NCBI RefSeq assembly: GCF_018604545.1
Contig: NZ_CP075896.1
Location: 7,626,001 to 7,690,000 of the forward strand
Reading direction: 5' to 3'
From: Streptomyces koelreuteriae
GTDB lineage: Bacteria > Actinomycetota > Actinomycetes > Streptomycetales > Streptomycetaceae
Length of the DNA: 64,000 bases
Part shown: one piece after another, positions 32,939 through 41,693 of the stretch
Position numbering within the stretch: the stretch's first letter is position 1
How the letters are laid out: each line of letters starts with the position of its first letter
Made by a program: the position numbers and the translations under genes
The notes under the pieces: model-generated
Told to the model about the DNA's origin: nothing
The model's database searches: none
What the model saw: only the letters and a program-made list of their open reading frames with translations

Positions 32939-33520
32939 CTAGACGCCCGTCCAGCGGACCTGGCCCGGCTCGATCGCCCGGCGCAGCCGCTGCAGGCCAC
33001 GGCGGGCGTGACTCTTCACCGTGCCGAGCGGCATTCCGGTCCGTTCCGCGATCTGGGCCTGGGTCAGGTCCTCGTAGAAGGCCAGGCACAGCACATGCCG
33101 CTGGTGCGACGGCAGACAGGACAACTCCTGCACCAGCAGGACCCGGTCCAGGACGTCCTCCGCCGCCGACTCGTCCCGGCCGAGCGTGTCGTCCGTGTGG
33201 GCGAGGGAATCGGCGAGGGCCAGCCGTCTGGTCCGGGCGGCCAGCGCGTCGACGATCTTGCGCCGGGTGATGCCCACGAGCCAGGCGCCCAGCGGGCCCC
33301 GCTCCGGGCGGAAGCCGGCCTGACCGCGCCAGGCGCCGAGAAACACCTGCTGGGTGACGTCGTCGGCCTCGTACGTGTCGCCGAGCGACCGGGTGGCCAT
33401 GGTGTGGACCAGGGGCGCCCAGCGCCGGTAGACCGCGGCGAAGGCGTCCTCGTCGGCGGCACGGAATCCAAGGGCCAGCTCGTCCTCGTACCTGGTCTCT
33501 TCTCGGGTGTCGGTGATCAT
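32939..33520 (-). CDS. ECF RNA polymerase sigma factor
   Basis: This is a sigma-70 family ECF factor (193 residues). Region 2 spans about 28-95 (FAAVYRRWAPLVHTMATRSL, then YEADDVTQQVFLGAWR) and region 4 about 130-185 (LPSHQRHVLCLAFYEDLTQA, IAERTGMPLGTVKSHARRGL). No anti-sigma gene adjoins it. It is divergent from a MerR/B12 gene across a large inverted repeat, an arrangement that recalls the LitS-LitR pair of Streptomyces light response; the DUF4397 gene downstream recalls SigK-like loci instead. The target promoters are not identifiable. Confidence 0.92.
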   Translation of the reverse strand: MITDTREETRYEDELALGFRAADEDAFAAVYRRWAPLVHTMATRSLGDTYEADDVTQQVFLGAWRGQAGFRPERGPLGAWLVGITRRKIVDALAARTRRLALADSLAHTDDTLGRDESAAEDVLDRVLLVQELSCLPSHQRHVLCLAFYEDLTQAQIAERTGMPLGTVKSHARRGLQRLRRAIEPGQVRWTGV

Positions 33521-33578
33521 GGCCTGGTTCCTCCTGCCATGCGCGAGGTGCGGCCGTCCGCACGCGTCCCAGTCTTGT

Positions 33579-33619
33579 GACGCACAAACGACGCAGGCAA
33601 CATGCGTCGTTTGTGCGTC
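33579..33619. promoter_or_regulatory. 17-bp perfect inverted repeat in sigma/MerR promoter
   Basis: GACGCACAAACGACGCA (33579-33595) and its exact complement at 33603-33619 flank a 7-base spacer between the divergent ECF and MerR genes. Each arm holds two ACG-type half-units, so four protomers could bind, as with CarH-type tetramers. It immediately precedes a possible -10 (TACAGT, 33621-33626) of the MerR gene. Confidence 0.85.
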
Positions 33620-33633
33620 GTACAGTGGGCTCC

Positions 33634-34635
33634 GTGACCAGAGGTGACGGCGACGGCCGGCACGAGGAGGACCCGCTGCGCGGCGGGCTCACCACCGGTG
33701 AAGTGGCCAGACGCCTGGGGGTGGCGCCCACCACGGTCCGCTCCTGGGACCGCCGCTACGGCATCGGCCCCGACGCGCACACCGGCGGCAGGCACCGGCG
33801 CTGGACCGCCGGGGACGTGGCCCGCCTGGAGCGGATGTGCGCCCTGACGGCGACCGGTCTGCCCCCTGCCGAAGCCGCGCGCGTGGCGCTCGGCGACACA
33901 CCGCCGGACCCGGCCCCCTCCGCGCGGGTGCCCCTCCCGCAACCGCCCCCGCCGCCGCGCGGCCGCAGCCGGGCCGGGAGCGGGATGCGCCTCGGCGACG
34001 TGCGCCAGGAGTCCAGGGGGATCGCCCGTGCCGCCCTGCGTCTCGACGCCGCCGCCCTGGACGAACTGCTCCTGGCCGCGATCGCCGACCACGGACTGGT
34101 CACGGCCTGGACCGAGGTGATCATGCCGACCCTGCAGGCGACCGGCCGCAAGTGGGAGACCTCGGGGGAGAAGTATGTGGAGGTGGAGCACTTCCTGTCC
34201 TGGCACGTCTCCGGAGCGCTGCGGCGCAGCGCACCGCCCGTGGTCGCCGACGGCCCCGGCATCACCACGGTCCTCGCCTGCGTGCCGGGGGAGAACCACA
34301 CCCTGCCGCTGGAGGTGCTGGCCGCCGCGCTGGCCGAACGCGGCCTGCCGGTACGCATGTTCGGTGCCGCGCTGCCCGTCGAATCGGTCGTCGCGGCGGT
34401 GCGCCGCACCGGACCCGCCGCCGTGGGTCTGTGGGCGCAGTCCCGCACCACGGCCAGCCGGCCGCTGGCGCAGCATGTGGCGGCGATGGAATGGGGCGTG
34501 CGCGGTGCCCGCAGGAAGCCCGTCGTCCTGACCCTGGGGCCGGGCTGGGCCGGTCAGACCCTTGCCGGGCTGCCCCATCCCCCCGGCCTGGCCGAGGCCT
34601 TGGCGGTGGTGGAGTCGGTCGTGTCAGGGCGGTGA
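33634..34635 (+). CDS. MerR regulator with B12-binding-like domain (LitR/CarH type)
   Basis: This 333-residue protein has a MerR HTH at about 19-75 (TTGEVARRLGVAPTTVRSWD, GGRHRRWTAGDV), a Pro-rich linker, a four-helix cap (about 125-200) with W...EVEHFLSWHV matching the CarH W-x-EH signature with one extra residue, and a cobalamin-binding fold (about 205-330). The B12 lower-ligand motif is kept as GENHTLP (E-x-H, the following Gly replaced). I prefer the GTG at 33634, 8 bases after TACAGT, which would make a leaderless mRNA; the frame is open to 33577, but that start lies inside the operator. It overlaps the photolyase gene by 12 bases at its end. Confidence 0.87.
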   Translation: MTRGDGDGRHEEDPLRGGLTTGEVARRLGVAPTTVRSWDRRYGIGPDAHTGGRHRRWTAGDVARLERMCALTATGLPPAEAARVALGDTPPDPAPSARVPLPQPPPPPRGRSRAGSGMRLGDVRQESRGIARAALRLDAAALDELLLAAIADHGLVTAWTEVIMPTLQATGRKWETSGEKYVEVEHFLSWHVSGALRRSAPPVVADGPGITTVLACVPGENHTLPLEVLAAALAERGLPVRMFGAALPVESVVAAVRRTGPAAVGLWAQSRTTASRPLAQHVAAMEWGVRGARRKPVVLTLGPGWAGQTLAGLPHPPGLAEALAVVESVVSGR

Positions 34636-36123
34636 GTCCCCGCGCGCCCGCTCCTGGCGTCGTACGTCGGCGAGGTCGCCGAGCCGGTCCAGGCCGCGCA
34701 CCGCCTGTGCCATGCGATGGTTGCGCTCCAGTCCGGCGCGGTGCCGGTCGAGGAACGCCCAGTAGCCCGCGGTGTAGGGGCAGGCGTGCGCGCCGGTCCG
34801 CTGCGAGGGCCGGTAGACGCACGCGCCGCACAGATCGCTCATCCGGTTCACATAGGCACCGCCGGAGGTGTACGGCTTGGTGGTCATCCGGCCGCCGTCG
34901 GCGTACTGGGACATGCCGACGACATTGGGCACCATCACCCAGTCGTAGCCGTCGACGAAGCAGCGGTGGAACCAGTCCGTGACCGCCGCCGGATCCCAGC
35001 CCCGCTGGAGCGCGTAGCTGCCGAGCAGCATCAGCCGGGGGATGTGGTGGGTCCATCCCGTGTCGCGTACCTGGGACAGCACCGTGCGCAGACAGCGCGC
35101 CTCCACGTCGTCGGCGTCCAGGTCGTTCCACCAGTCCGGCAACGGTGCGGTGTGGCGCAGCGCGTTGGAGTTGCGGTAGTCCTCGCCGAAGTACCAGTAG
35201 AGCTGCCACACGTACTCGCGCCAGCCGGCGATCTGCCGGACGAAGCCCTCCACGCTGTTCAGCGGCGCCCGCCCCTCGCGCCACGCCGTCTCGGCCCGCT
35301 CGACGCACTCGGCGGGATCGAGCAGCCCCAGATTGAGCGAGGACGACAGCAGGCTGTGGCTCATGACGGGGTCGGCGGCGAGCATCGCGTCCTCGTACGG
35401 GCCGAAATCGGTGAGCCGGCGCTCCACGAAACGACGCAGCGCCGCCCGGGCCTCGGCCCTGGTCGCGGGGAACAGGCGTGGCCCGTCCCGCCCGACGAAG
35501 GACACGTCGCCGTCCTTCTCCCAGCGGTCGAGGTCATGGCGGACCTCCGCGTCGATGTCGTCCTCGCGCGGCCGGTAGGGACGGTCGACCGGCAGGGTGG
35601 CCGTGTCACGGGGCGGCGGCCGCCGGTTGTCGTGATCGAGGTTCCACCGGCCTCCCACGGGCCGGTCGCCGTCCATCAGCAGGTCGTGTCCGCGCCGGAC
35701 CCAGCGGTAGAAGTCCTCCTGACGCAGGCTCCTGCCGCCCTGATCGCCGGCCCACGCGGCGAAGGCGTCCAGGGGCACCAGGAATCCGCGCGCCGGGCCC
35801 GTCGTGACCCGCGGCAGCGAGCGCACCAGCCGCAGCGCGGCGTACGAGGTCGGGTGATGAACGGTCAGGGCCCGGCCGCGCGCCGCCCGGTCGAGCCCCT
35901 CGCGGTAGGTGTCGGCGCGCACGTAGCTGACGCGGTCGCCGAGTTCGGCCGCGCGGTGACGCATGGCGGACAGCACCAGGTGCGCCTTGGCCCGGTGGAA
36001 GCGCCGGCGCCGGAACACCGACCGGGCCTCGATCATCAGCAGCGGCGTGTCCCGGGCGAGGCCGCTGTCCTCGGACGGCCGCAGGAAAAGCGGACCGAGC
36101 TGATCACCGAACAGCCAGTGCAC
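34624..36123 (-). CDS. Cryptochrome/photolyase family protein, FeS type
   Basis: This 499-residue protein belongs to the FeS-BCP group (prokaryotic (6-4) photolyases such as PhrB, cryptochromes such as CryB). It shows MHWLFGDQLGP at the N terminus, the FAD-binding region with HTAPLPDWWNDLD and MLLGSYALQRGWDP, and the four cysteines expected to hold a 4Fe-4S cluster: one in VEARCLRTVL (about 341) and three in DLCGACVYRPSQ and HACPYTAGYWAFL (about 428-443). It is 15 bases downstream of the CPD photolyase on the same strand, so the two repair-type flavoproteins are co-transcribed. Confidence 0.93.
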   Translation of the reverse strand: MHWLFGDQLGPLFLRPSEDSGLARDTPLLMIEARSVFRRRRFHRAKAHLVLSAMRHRAAELGDRVSYVRADTYREGLDRAARGRALTVHHPTSYAALRLVRSLPRVTTGPARGFLVPLDAFAAWAGDQGGRSLRQEDFYRWVRRGHDLLMDGDRPVGGRWNLDHDNRRPPPRDTATLPVDRPYRPREDDIDAEVRHDLDRWEKDGDVSFVGRDGPRLFPATRAEARAALRRFVERRLTDFGPYEDAMLAADPVMSHSLLSSSLNLGLLDPAECVERAETAWREGRAPLNSVEGFVRQIAGWREYVWQLYWYFGEDYRNSNALRHTAPLPDWWNDLDADDVEARCLRTVLSQVRDTGWTHHIPRLMLLGSYALQRGWDPAAVTDWFHRCFVDGYDWVMVPNVVGMSQYADGGRMTTKPYTSGGAYVNRMSDLCGACVYRPSQRTGAHACPYTAGYWAFLDRHRAGLERNHRMAQAVRGLDRLGDLADVRRQERARGDSPP

Positions 36124-36138
36124 GAGCCGCTCCCGCCG

Positions 36139-37512
36139 TCAGTCCCGGCCGCGCGCGTGCTTGAACCGGGCCAGGCCCTCACCGAGGTCGATCAGCGGCT
36201 GCGGGTAGTCCAGCCGCGCCCGTTCCTCCTCGGGCAGCCGCCAGGGCTCATGGATGCGGGCATCGGGCACGTCCGACAGCTCCGGCACCCACCGCCGTAC
36301 ATAACCTCCCGCCGGGTCGAAGCGCTTGCCCTGGACGACCGGGTTGAGGACGCGGTGGGGGCGGGTGTCGGTGCCGGTCCCGGCGACCCACTGCCAGTTG
36401 AGCTGGTTGTTGACGATGTCGCCGTCCACCAGCAGGTCCAGGAAGTGCCGGGCGCCGATCCGCCAGTCCACGTACAGGGTCTTGGCCAGGAAGCTCGCCA
36501 CCAGCAGCCGCGCCCGGTTGTGCATCCAGCCCTCGTGGAGCAGCTGGCGCATGGCCGCGTCGACGACCGGGTAGCCGGTGCGGCCCTCCCGCCACGCGGC
36601 GATGTCCTCGGCGGCCTCGTCCTCGGTCCGCCACCGGTCGTGCCGCGTCCGGTAGTCCTGGCCGGAGGCGTCGGGCCGCGCCGCCAGCACCTGGTGGTGG
36701 AAGTCGCGCCAGCACAGCTGCCGTACGAACGCCTCCGCCCCCGGCCCGCCACGCTCCCGGGCCCGCTGGACCAGCTCCACCGGCGACAGCGCACCGAAGT
36801 GCAGATACGGCGAGAGCCTGGACGTCGCGTCGCCCGCCAGATCGTCGTGCCGGTCCTCGTACGCCGAAAGCCCGCCGCGCGACCACCGGTTGAACCGGTC
36901 GCGCCCGGGTCCCTCGCCCCCGGTGGGCAGGCCCGGCGAGATGTCCGACAGCTCGTCCCGGGAGGGCAGCGGCTCGCCCTGCACGGCGTCGGGGACGCGC
37001 ACGACGCGCGGCGCGGGACAGACGTCCCTCAGCCGCTCCTGCGACCACCGGCGGAAGTAGGGGGTGAACACGGCGAAGTGGTCGTTGCCCGCGGGCGTCA
37101 CCGCGCCGGGCGCCAGGGCCGTGATCACGCTGTCGTGCACGTGCAGCGCCACGCCCTGTCCGCGCAGCGCGTCCCGCAACTGCTCCTCCCGCCGGTGGGC
37201 GTAGCCGGTGACGCCCGCCGCGAGGTGCACCTCTGTCGCCCCGCACTCGGCGGCCACCGCGCAGACCTCCTGGACGACCGGTCCCTTGCGGACGACGAGC
37301 CGGCCGCCGCACCGGCGCAGCGAGGCGTCGAGGTCGGTCAGGCAGTCGGCGAGGAAGGCACTGCGGTTGGGCACGTCGAAGCCCGCCGCGTGGACACCGG
37401 GATCGCGGACGAAGAGCGGCACCACCTCGTCCGCCCACGCCAGTGCGGCGCGCAGCGGCGGATGGTCGTGCACCCGCAGATCCGAGGTGAACAAGACGAC
37501 CGCGACGGTCAT
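36139..37512 (-). CDS. phr: Class I CPD photolyase
   Basis: Light-driven deoxyribodipyrimidine photolyase, 457 residues. The N-terminal antenna-cofactor domain begins AVVLFTSDLRVHDHPPL; the FAD domain shows SRLSPYLHFGALSP, the signature region YPVVDAAMRQLLHEGWMHNR and VDWRIGARHFLDLLVDGD, then NNQLNWQWVAGTGTD and the Trp-rich electron path. It repairs cyclobutane pyrimidine dimers. It is transcribed with the FeS-type photolyase downstream; 48 bases separate it from the upstream SDR gene, so all three may form one unit. Confidence 0.95.
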   Translation of the reverse strand: MTVAVVLFTSDLRVHDHPPLRAALAWADEVVPLFVRDPGVHAAGFDVPNRSAFLADCLTDLDASLRRCGGRLVVRKGPVVQEVCAVAAECGATEVHLAAGVTGYAHRREEQLRDALRGQGVALHVHDSVITALAPGAVTPAGNDHFAVFTPYFRRWSQERLRDVCPAPRVVRVPDAVQGEPLPSRDELSDISPGLPTGGEGPGRDRFNRWSRGGLSAYEDRHDDLAGDATSRLSPYLHFGALSPVELVQRARERGGPGAEAFVRQLCWRDFHHQVLAARPDASGQDYRTRHDRWRTEDEAAEDIAAWREGRTGYPVVDAAMRQLLHEGWMHNRARLLVASFLAKTLYVDWRIGARHFLDLLVDGDIVNNQLNWQWVAGTGTDTRPHRVLNPVVQGKRFDPAGGYVRRWVPELSDVPDARIHEPWRLPEEERARLDYPQPLIDLGEGLARFKHARGRD

Positions 37513-37560
37513 GGCGATTCTCCTGAAGGTGCTGTGCGATGGGGATCGCGATGTGGATCT

Positions 37561-39132
37561 CTACTGCCTGACTCTTCGGTCGCGACGCGCGGTCCGGATG
37601 CGGCCGGGACGCGGCCCGGCCCGGCGCGCGCTCATCCCCTTGACGGCCGCCTGGGTGATGTTGCGGGCCATGCCGCCGAAGACGACGGCGTGGAACGGGG
37701 AGAGCGACCACCAGTAGGCGTGCCCCAGCAGGCCCCGGGGATGGAAGAGGGCGCGCTGCCGGTAGCGCGTACGGCCCGCGTCGTCCGTCTCCGCGTACAT
37801 CTCCAGCCACGCCAGACCGGGCAGCCGCATCTCCGCCCGCAGCCGCAGCAGACGGCTCGGCTCGATCTCCTCGACCCGCCAGAAGTCCAGGGAGTCGCCG
37901 GCCCGCAGACGCTCGGCGTCGCGCCGTCCGCGGCGCAGACCGACACCGCCGACGAAACGGTCCAGCCAGCCCCGGACCGTCCAGGCGAGCGGGAAGGAGT
38001 ACCAGCCGTTGTCGCCGCCGATGCCCTCGATCACCTTCCACAGCGACTCCCGGGACGCGTCCACCGGGAGGTGCCGCTCGTCCTCGTAGAGGCTGCCGCC
38101 CGCCCAGTCCGGGTCGGTGGGCAGGGGATCGCTGGGCGCCCCGGGCACGGCGGCGGACGACCAGCGGGTGACGACCTGTGCGTCGCGCACCTTGCGCAGC
38201 GCCAGTGCCAGCGCCGTGTCGAAGGGCAGCGGCCGGCCCGGACGGTCGGGCACGTAGCGGGCGATGTCGTGCTCGCGGCACACGACCTCGTGGCGCAGCG
38301 ACTCGGTCAGCGGCCGGGCGAGGGCGGCGGGCACCGGGGTGACCAGGCCGACCCAGTGGCTGGACAGCCTCGGGGTGAGCACCGGCACCGGAACGATGAG
38401 CCTGCGCCGCAGTCCGGCCACCTTGGCGTACTGGTCCATCATCTCCCGGTACGTGAGGACGTCCGGCCCGCCGATGTCGAACGCGCGGTCGACGTCATCC
38501 GGCATCGTGGCCGAACCGACGAGGTACCGCAGCACGTCCCGTACGCCGATCGGCTGCGTCCGGGTGTGCACCCAACTGGGCGTCACCATCACCGGCAGCC
38601 GCTCGGTCAGATAGCGCAGCATCTCGAAGGACGCCGAGCCCGAGCCGATGACGACCGCCGCCCGCAACACCGTGGCCGGGACCGGCGCGTCGAGGAAGAC
38701 GCGTCCCACCTCGGCCCTGGAGCGCAGATGCGGGGAGAGGGACTCCTCGGGAACGCCCTGGGGTGTGAGCCCGCCGAGGTAGACGATCCGCCGCACACCG
38801 GCGGCGCGCGCCTGCTCGGCGAAGACCCGGGCCGCCCTGCGGTCGGTCTCCTCGAAGCCCGGACCGGTCCCCAGGGCGTGCACCAGGTAGTACGCGACAT
38901 CGACACCCCGCATCGCGGCGGCGACCGAATCGGCGTCCGTGACATCGCCCCGGACCGTCTCGGCGTGCCCCGCCCAGGGGTGATCGCGCAGCTTGCCGGG
39001 GGAGCGGGCCAGGCACCGGACCCGGTGGCCCTCCTGGAGCAGTTCCGGCACCAGACGCCCGCCGATGTACCCGGACGCCCCGGTCACCAGACAGTGCGGC
39101 GGCTGTGCGTCCCGTTGTCCGTCCGTCTCCAC
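37561..39132 (-). CDS. NAD(P)-binding SDR with DUF2867 domain
   Basis: This 523-residue protein has an atypical SDR (NmrA/NAD(P)H-binding) domain (about 14-300, CLVTGASGYIGGRLVPELLQ) and a C-terminal DUF2867 domain (about 330-505, LDFWRVEEIEPSRLLRLRAE). The same two-domain protein is common beside photolyases in actinobacteria, often described as a YcjS/ylbE-type complex I-like protein; its reaction is unknown. I chose the GTG at 39132, which has GGAGGAG 8 bases upstream, over the GTG at 39147. It is the first gene of the leftward SDR-photolyase-photolyase series. Confidence 0.88.
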   Translation of the reverse strand: METDGQRDAQPPHCLVTGASGYIGGRLVPELLQEGHRVRCLARSPGKLRDHPWAGHAETVRGDVTDADSVAAAMRGVDVAYYLVHALGTGPGFEETDRRAARVFAEQARAAGVRRIVYLGGLTPQGVPEESLSPHLRSRAEVGRVFLDAPVPATVLRAAVVIGSGSASFEMLRYLTERLPVMVTPSWVHTRTQPIGVRDVLRYLVGSATMPDDVDRAFDIGGPDVLTYREMMDQYAKVAGLRRRLIVPVPVLTPRLSSHWVGLVTPVPAALARPLTESLRHEVVCREHDIARYVPDRPGRPLPFDTALALALRKVRDAQVVTRWSSAAVPGAPSDPLPTDPDWAGGSLYEDERHLPVDASRESLWKVIEGIGGDNGWYSFPLAWTVRGWLDRFVGGVGLRRGRRDAERLRAGDSLDFWRVEEIEPSRLLRLRAEMRLPGLAWLEMYAETDDAGRTRYRQRALFHPRGLLGHAYWWSLSPFHAVVFGGMARNITQAAVKGMSARRAGPRPGRIRTARRDRRVRQ

Positions 39133-39270
39133 GATCGGCTCCTCCACGCGTGCGCTCCGGTGTTGCGGCCCCCTCGATCATGGCCGCACCGGCGGGACCG
39201 CGCCTGTCGCGGCGGTGCGACGGGCGGCATTCGCTCCCACACGGACCACTTCGGACGGGAGGCGGTGGAT

Positions 39271-39350
39271 GGATGCGGGCTGCCGGGGACGGATGCGTGA
39301 TGTCGCCGACGGATGGGTGACGCCGCGGATGGATGCGGGCCGCCGCCGAG
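39271..39350. repeat. Four-copy 20-base tandem repeat
   Basis: Four direct copies with consensus GGATGCGKGMYGYCGCCGAC start at 39271, 39291, 39311 and 39331, in the 225-base gap between two SDR genes. Copies 1 and 4 share GGATGCGGGC exactly. Nothing else is seen in this gap apart from the repeat. Confidence 0.85.
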
Positions 39351-39357
39351 CCGGTGT

Positions 39358-40269
39358 TCAGCCGGGCGGGGTGTCGACACCGGTGGCCCGGGTGGCCCGG
39401 GTCGCCTGGGCGGCCCGGCCTCCGGCGCCGAGGAGCCCCGTGGCCGTGAAGGGCTCGCGGGCGGCGAGACGGGGCAGTTCACGGCGCGACAGCCGCGTGA
39501 CGACCGGCGGCATCGCCGCCCGCACGAGCTGGGTGTATCGCAGCCAGCGGGGCATGTAGACCGACGGCCGGCGCCGTTCGACCGCCGTGACCAGCCGGCC
39601 GGCGACATACGAGACGGGATACACCTTGCGCGCCGGCGGCGGCATGTGGCCGCGCAGTTCCCGCAGCACGGGGTGCGCGTCGGCGTCGCGGACCATGTCC
39701 GTGTCCGTCCAGTTGATGTACGCGATGCCCACGCCCACATGCTGATGGGCGACCTCCGCCTGCAGCGCGTGGGCGAACGACTCGACCCCGGCCTTCGAAG
39801 CGCAGTACGCGCTCATCATGGGCGCGGCGCCGATGGACGCGAGCGACGCGACCTGGAGGAAGTAGCCCCGTGTGTCCAGGAGGTCCGCCAGGAACGTCCG
39901 CGCGGTGACGGCACTGCCGACGAGGTTCACCTCGACCACCCGGCGCCAGACGTCGAGATCGGCCTCGGCGAACGGCCCGCCCTCGGCGACCCCCGCGTTG
40001 GCGATCACCACCGAGGGCGGCCCGAACGTCTCACGGATCCCGTCGGCGGCGCGAGCCATCCCGCGCTCGTCCGTGACATCGACCTCCCAGCACTCGGACA
40101 CGCCCCGAAGGCTGTCCCGCACCCGGGCCAACGTCCGCTCCTCACGGCCGAGCAGCGCCACCCGCGCGCCCCGGCGGCACAGCTCCCGGGCCATCGCCTC
40201 GCCGAGGCCGCGCGCCGCGCCGGTCACCACGGCGGTCCGACCGTGCAGAGGGCTCTGAGCGACCGGCAT
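39358..40269 (-). CDS. Short-chain dehydrogenase/reductase
   Basis: Classical SDR of 303 residues with cofactor motif AVVTGAARGLGEAMARELC, NAG in VVIANAGVAEGGPF, and the active site with the catalytic Ser in LQVASLASIGAAPMMS and YxxxK as YCASKAG. The C-terminal tail has an Ala-Thr-Arg repeat. It resembles SDRs often found with the DUF2867 protein and flavin-related stress genes. The substrate is unknown. Confidence 0.9.
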   Translation of the reverse strand: MPVAQSPLHGRTAVVTGAARGLGEAMARELCRRGARVALLGREERTLARVRDSLRGVSECWEVDVTDERGMARAADGIRETFGPPSVVIANAGVAEGGPFAEADLDVWRRVVEVNLVGSAVTARTFLADLLDTRGYFLQVASLASIGAAPMMSAYCASKAGVESFAHALQAEVAHQHVGVGIAYINWTDTDMVRDADAHPVLRELRGHMPPPARKVYPVSYVAGRLVTAVERRRPSVYMPRWLRYTQLVRAAMPPVVTRLSRRELPRLAAREPFTATGLLGAGGRAAQATRATRATGVDTPPG

Positions 40270-40413
40270 GGCAGGTTCCTCTCCGCGGCGGCGCTGGCCA
40301 GGCCCACGTTAGGCGCGGACCGGGCCGTCGGCACGCCGGGCATCCGGGCCCCGTCGCCGTTCCGGTCAGGATTCGAGAAGCGTGGGTGCCCCGGCCGCTC
40401 TAGCGTCGACGTC

Positions 40414-41040
40414 ATGACTTCCATCGCATCCGTCACCCTCGAGGTGTCCGACCGGGCCGCCGCCGAACGCTTCTGCACCACCGCCCTCGGCCTGGGCGGA
40501 CAGGTACGTCTGCGGGCCTCGGAGGCACCGACCTCCGGCTTCCGCGGCTTCACGCTGTCGCTCGTGATGTCCCAGCCGGCCGACGTCGACGCCCTCGTCG
40601 ACGCCGCCGTGGAGGCCGGTGCCGAGACCCTGAAGCCTCCCGCCAAGTCGCTCTGGGGCTACGGGGGCGTCGTGCGGGCCCCCGACGGCACGCTCTGGCA
40701 GGTGGTCTCGTCGTCGAAGAAGAACACCGGCCCCACCTCCCGGCAGATCGACGAGATCGTGCTCCTGCTCGGCGTCGAGGACGTGAAGGCCAGCAAGCAG
40801 TTCTATGTCGATCACGGCCTCGCCGTGGCGAAGAGCTTCGGCGGCAAGTACGTCGAGTTCGCCACCGGGTCGGATCCGGTCAAACTGGCGCTCTACAAGC
40901 GCCGGGGCCTGGCCAAACTCGTCGGCGTCTCCCCCGACGGCACCGGCTCGCACCGCCTCACGATCGACAGCGACGCCGGGACCTTCACCGACCCGGACGG
41001 ATTCGCCTGGGCGACGGCCTCGGAGAACGCCTCGCTGTGA
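40414..41040 (+). CDS. VOC (glyoxalase/bleomycin resistance) family protein
   Basis: This 208-residue protein is made of two VOC modules: one about 1-110 (IASVTLEVSDRAAAERFCTT ... APDGTLWQVVSS) and a second about 118-205 (IDEIVLLLGVEDVKASKQFY ... DPDGFAWATA). Conserved metal ligands of true glyoxalases are not evident, so enzymatic activity is uncertain. The ATG at 40414 starts the first module; the frame is open far upstream without homology. Confidence 0.88.
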   Translation: MTSIASVTLEVSDRAAAERFCTTALGLGGQVRLRASEAPTSGFRGFTLSLVMSQPADVDALVDAAVEAGAETLKPPAKSLWGYGGVVRAPDGTLWQVVSSSKKNTGPTSRQIDEIVLLLGVEDVKASKQFYVDHGLAVAKSFGGKYVEFATGSDPVKLALYKRRGLAKLVGVSPDGTGSHRLTIDSDAGTFTDPDGFAWATASENASL

Positions 41041-41059
41041 ACCTGGAGTTGTCCGGGTA

Positions 41060-41088
41060 CCCGCGGCCCCCGGTCACCGGGCCGCGGG
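41060..41088. terminator. Hairpin between convergent genes
   Basis: CCCGCGGCCC (41060-41069) pairs with GGGCCGCGGG (41079-41088), 10 bp, between the VOC gene and the convergent peroxiredoxin-like gene, overlapping the last codons of the latter. Confidence 0.7.
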
Positions 41089-41676
41089 ATTCGTACGGGG
41101 CGTGCGCGGGGTGGTGGCCGCCAGTTCCAGCAGTTCGTCGACCGACCACTGGTCGTAGACGTGCTCGCCGTACTTGGCCGCGAGGACGCGCCCGCCGGGT
41201 GCGATGAGGAAGTCGGCGGGCAGGCCGAGCCGGCCGCCGTGCGGGCTGGTCGAGGGCAGGCGCTCCCGTCCGCGGGCAACCTCCCGTACGCCGCTGAGGA
41301 CCGCGCGGACGATCGGTCCCCAGGCTCGGGGGCTGAGCAGGGCGCGGGGCGACCGCTCCACGCCGAACTCCGTGTACAGCCTCCTGGTGGGGTCGGCGAC
41401 GACGGCGAACGGCAGATCGGTCGTGTGGGGCGACAGTTCCCCGGCGGGGGAGTGGAAGACCACGACCTCGCGTACCCCGGCGGCCTCGATCTCCCCGTGC
41501 CGCCGTATCACCGACCGCAGATGCAGGTTGCAGACCGGGCAGCCGGCGAACCGCCGGAACTGAAGGTGAACCAGCCGGCCGGGGTCGGGAACGGCGACCT
41601 CGTCGCCGGAGACAGCGCTGAGCGTGCGTGCGTTGACGGTGGACCCGGGCTCCACCGGACTGCGGGACAGGCGCAT
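41074..41676 (-). CDS. AhpC/TSA-family peroxiredoxin-like protein
   Basis: This 200-residue thioredoxin-fold protein of the AhpC/TSA type has FRRFAGCPVCNLHLRSV (Cys-x-x-Cys at about 52-55) and later LPFAVVADPTRRLYTEFGV and LPADFLIAPGGRVLAAKYG. The CPVC pair suggests a redox activity; the peroxidatic residue context differs from classical Prx. I chose the ATG at 41676 with GGAGG 8 bases upstream. It is divergent from a TetR gene with a large palindrome between them, so TetR control is very likely. Confidence 0.86.
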   Translation of the reverse strand: MRLSRSPVEPGSTVNARTLSAVSGDEVAVPDPGRLVHLQFRRFAGCPVCNLHLRSVIRRHGEIEAAGVREVVVFHSPAGELSPHTTDLPFAVVADPTRRLYTEFGVERSPRALLSPRAWGPIVRAVLSGVREVARGRERLPSTSPHGGRLGLPADFLIAPGGRVLAAKYGEHVYDQWSVDELLELAATTPRTPRTNPAAR

Positions 41677-41693
41677 CGACATTCCCTCCGTTG

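Noticed and set aside
34717..39300. Long plus-strand frame over the photolyases and SDR gene
   Set aside because: It covers three clear minus-strand genes, is rich in Arg/Gly/Pro/His and matches no family; it is an antisense artefact.
39271..39350. CRISPR-like array
   Set aside because: Contiguous 20-base tandem copies with no unique spacers.
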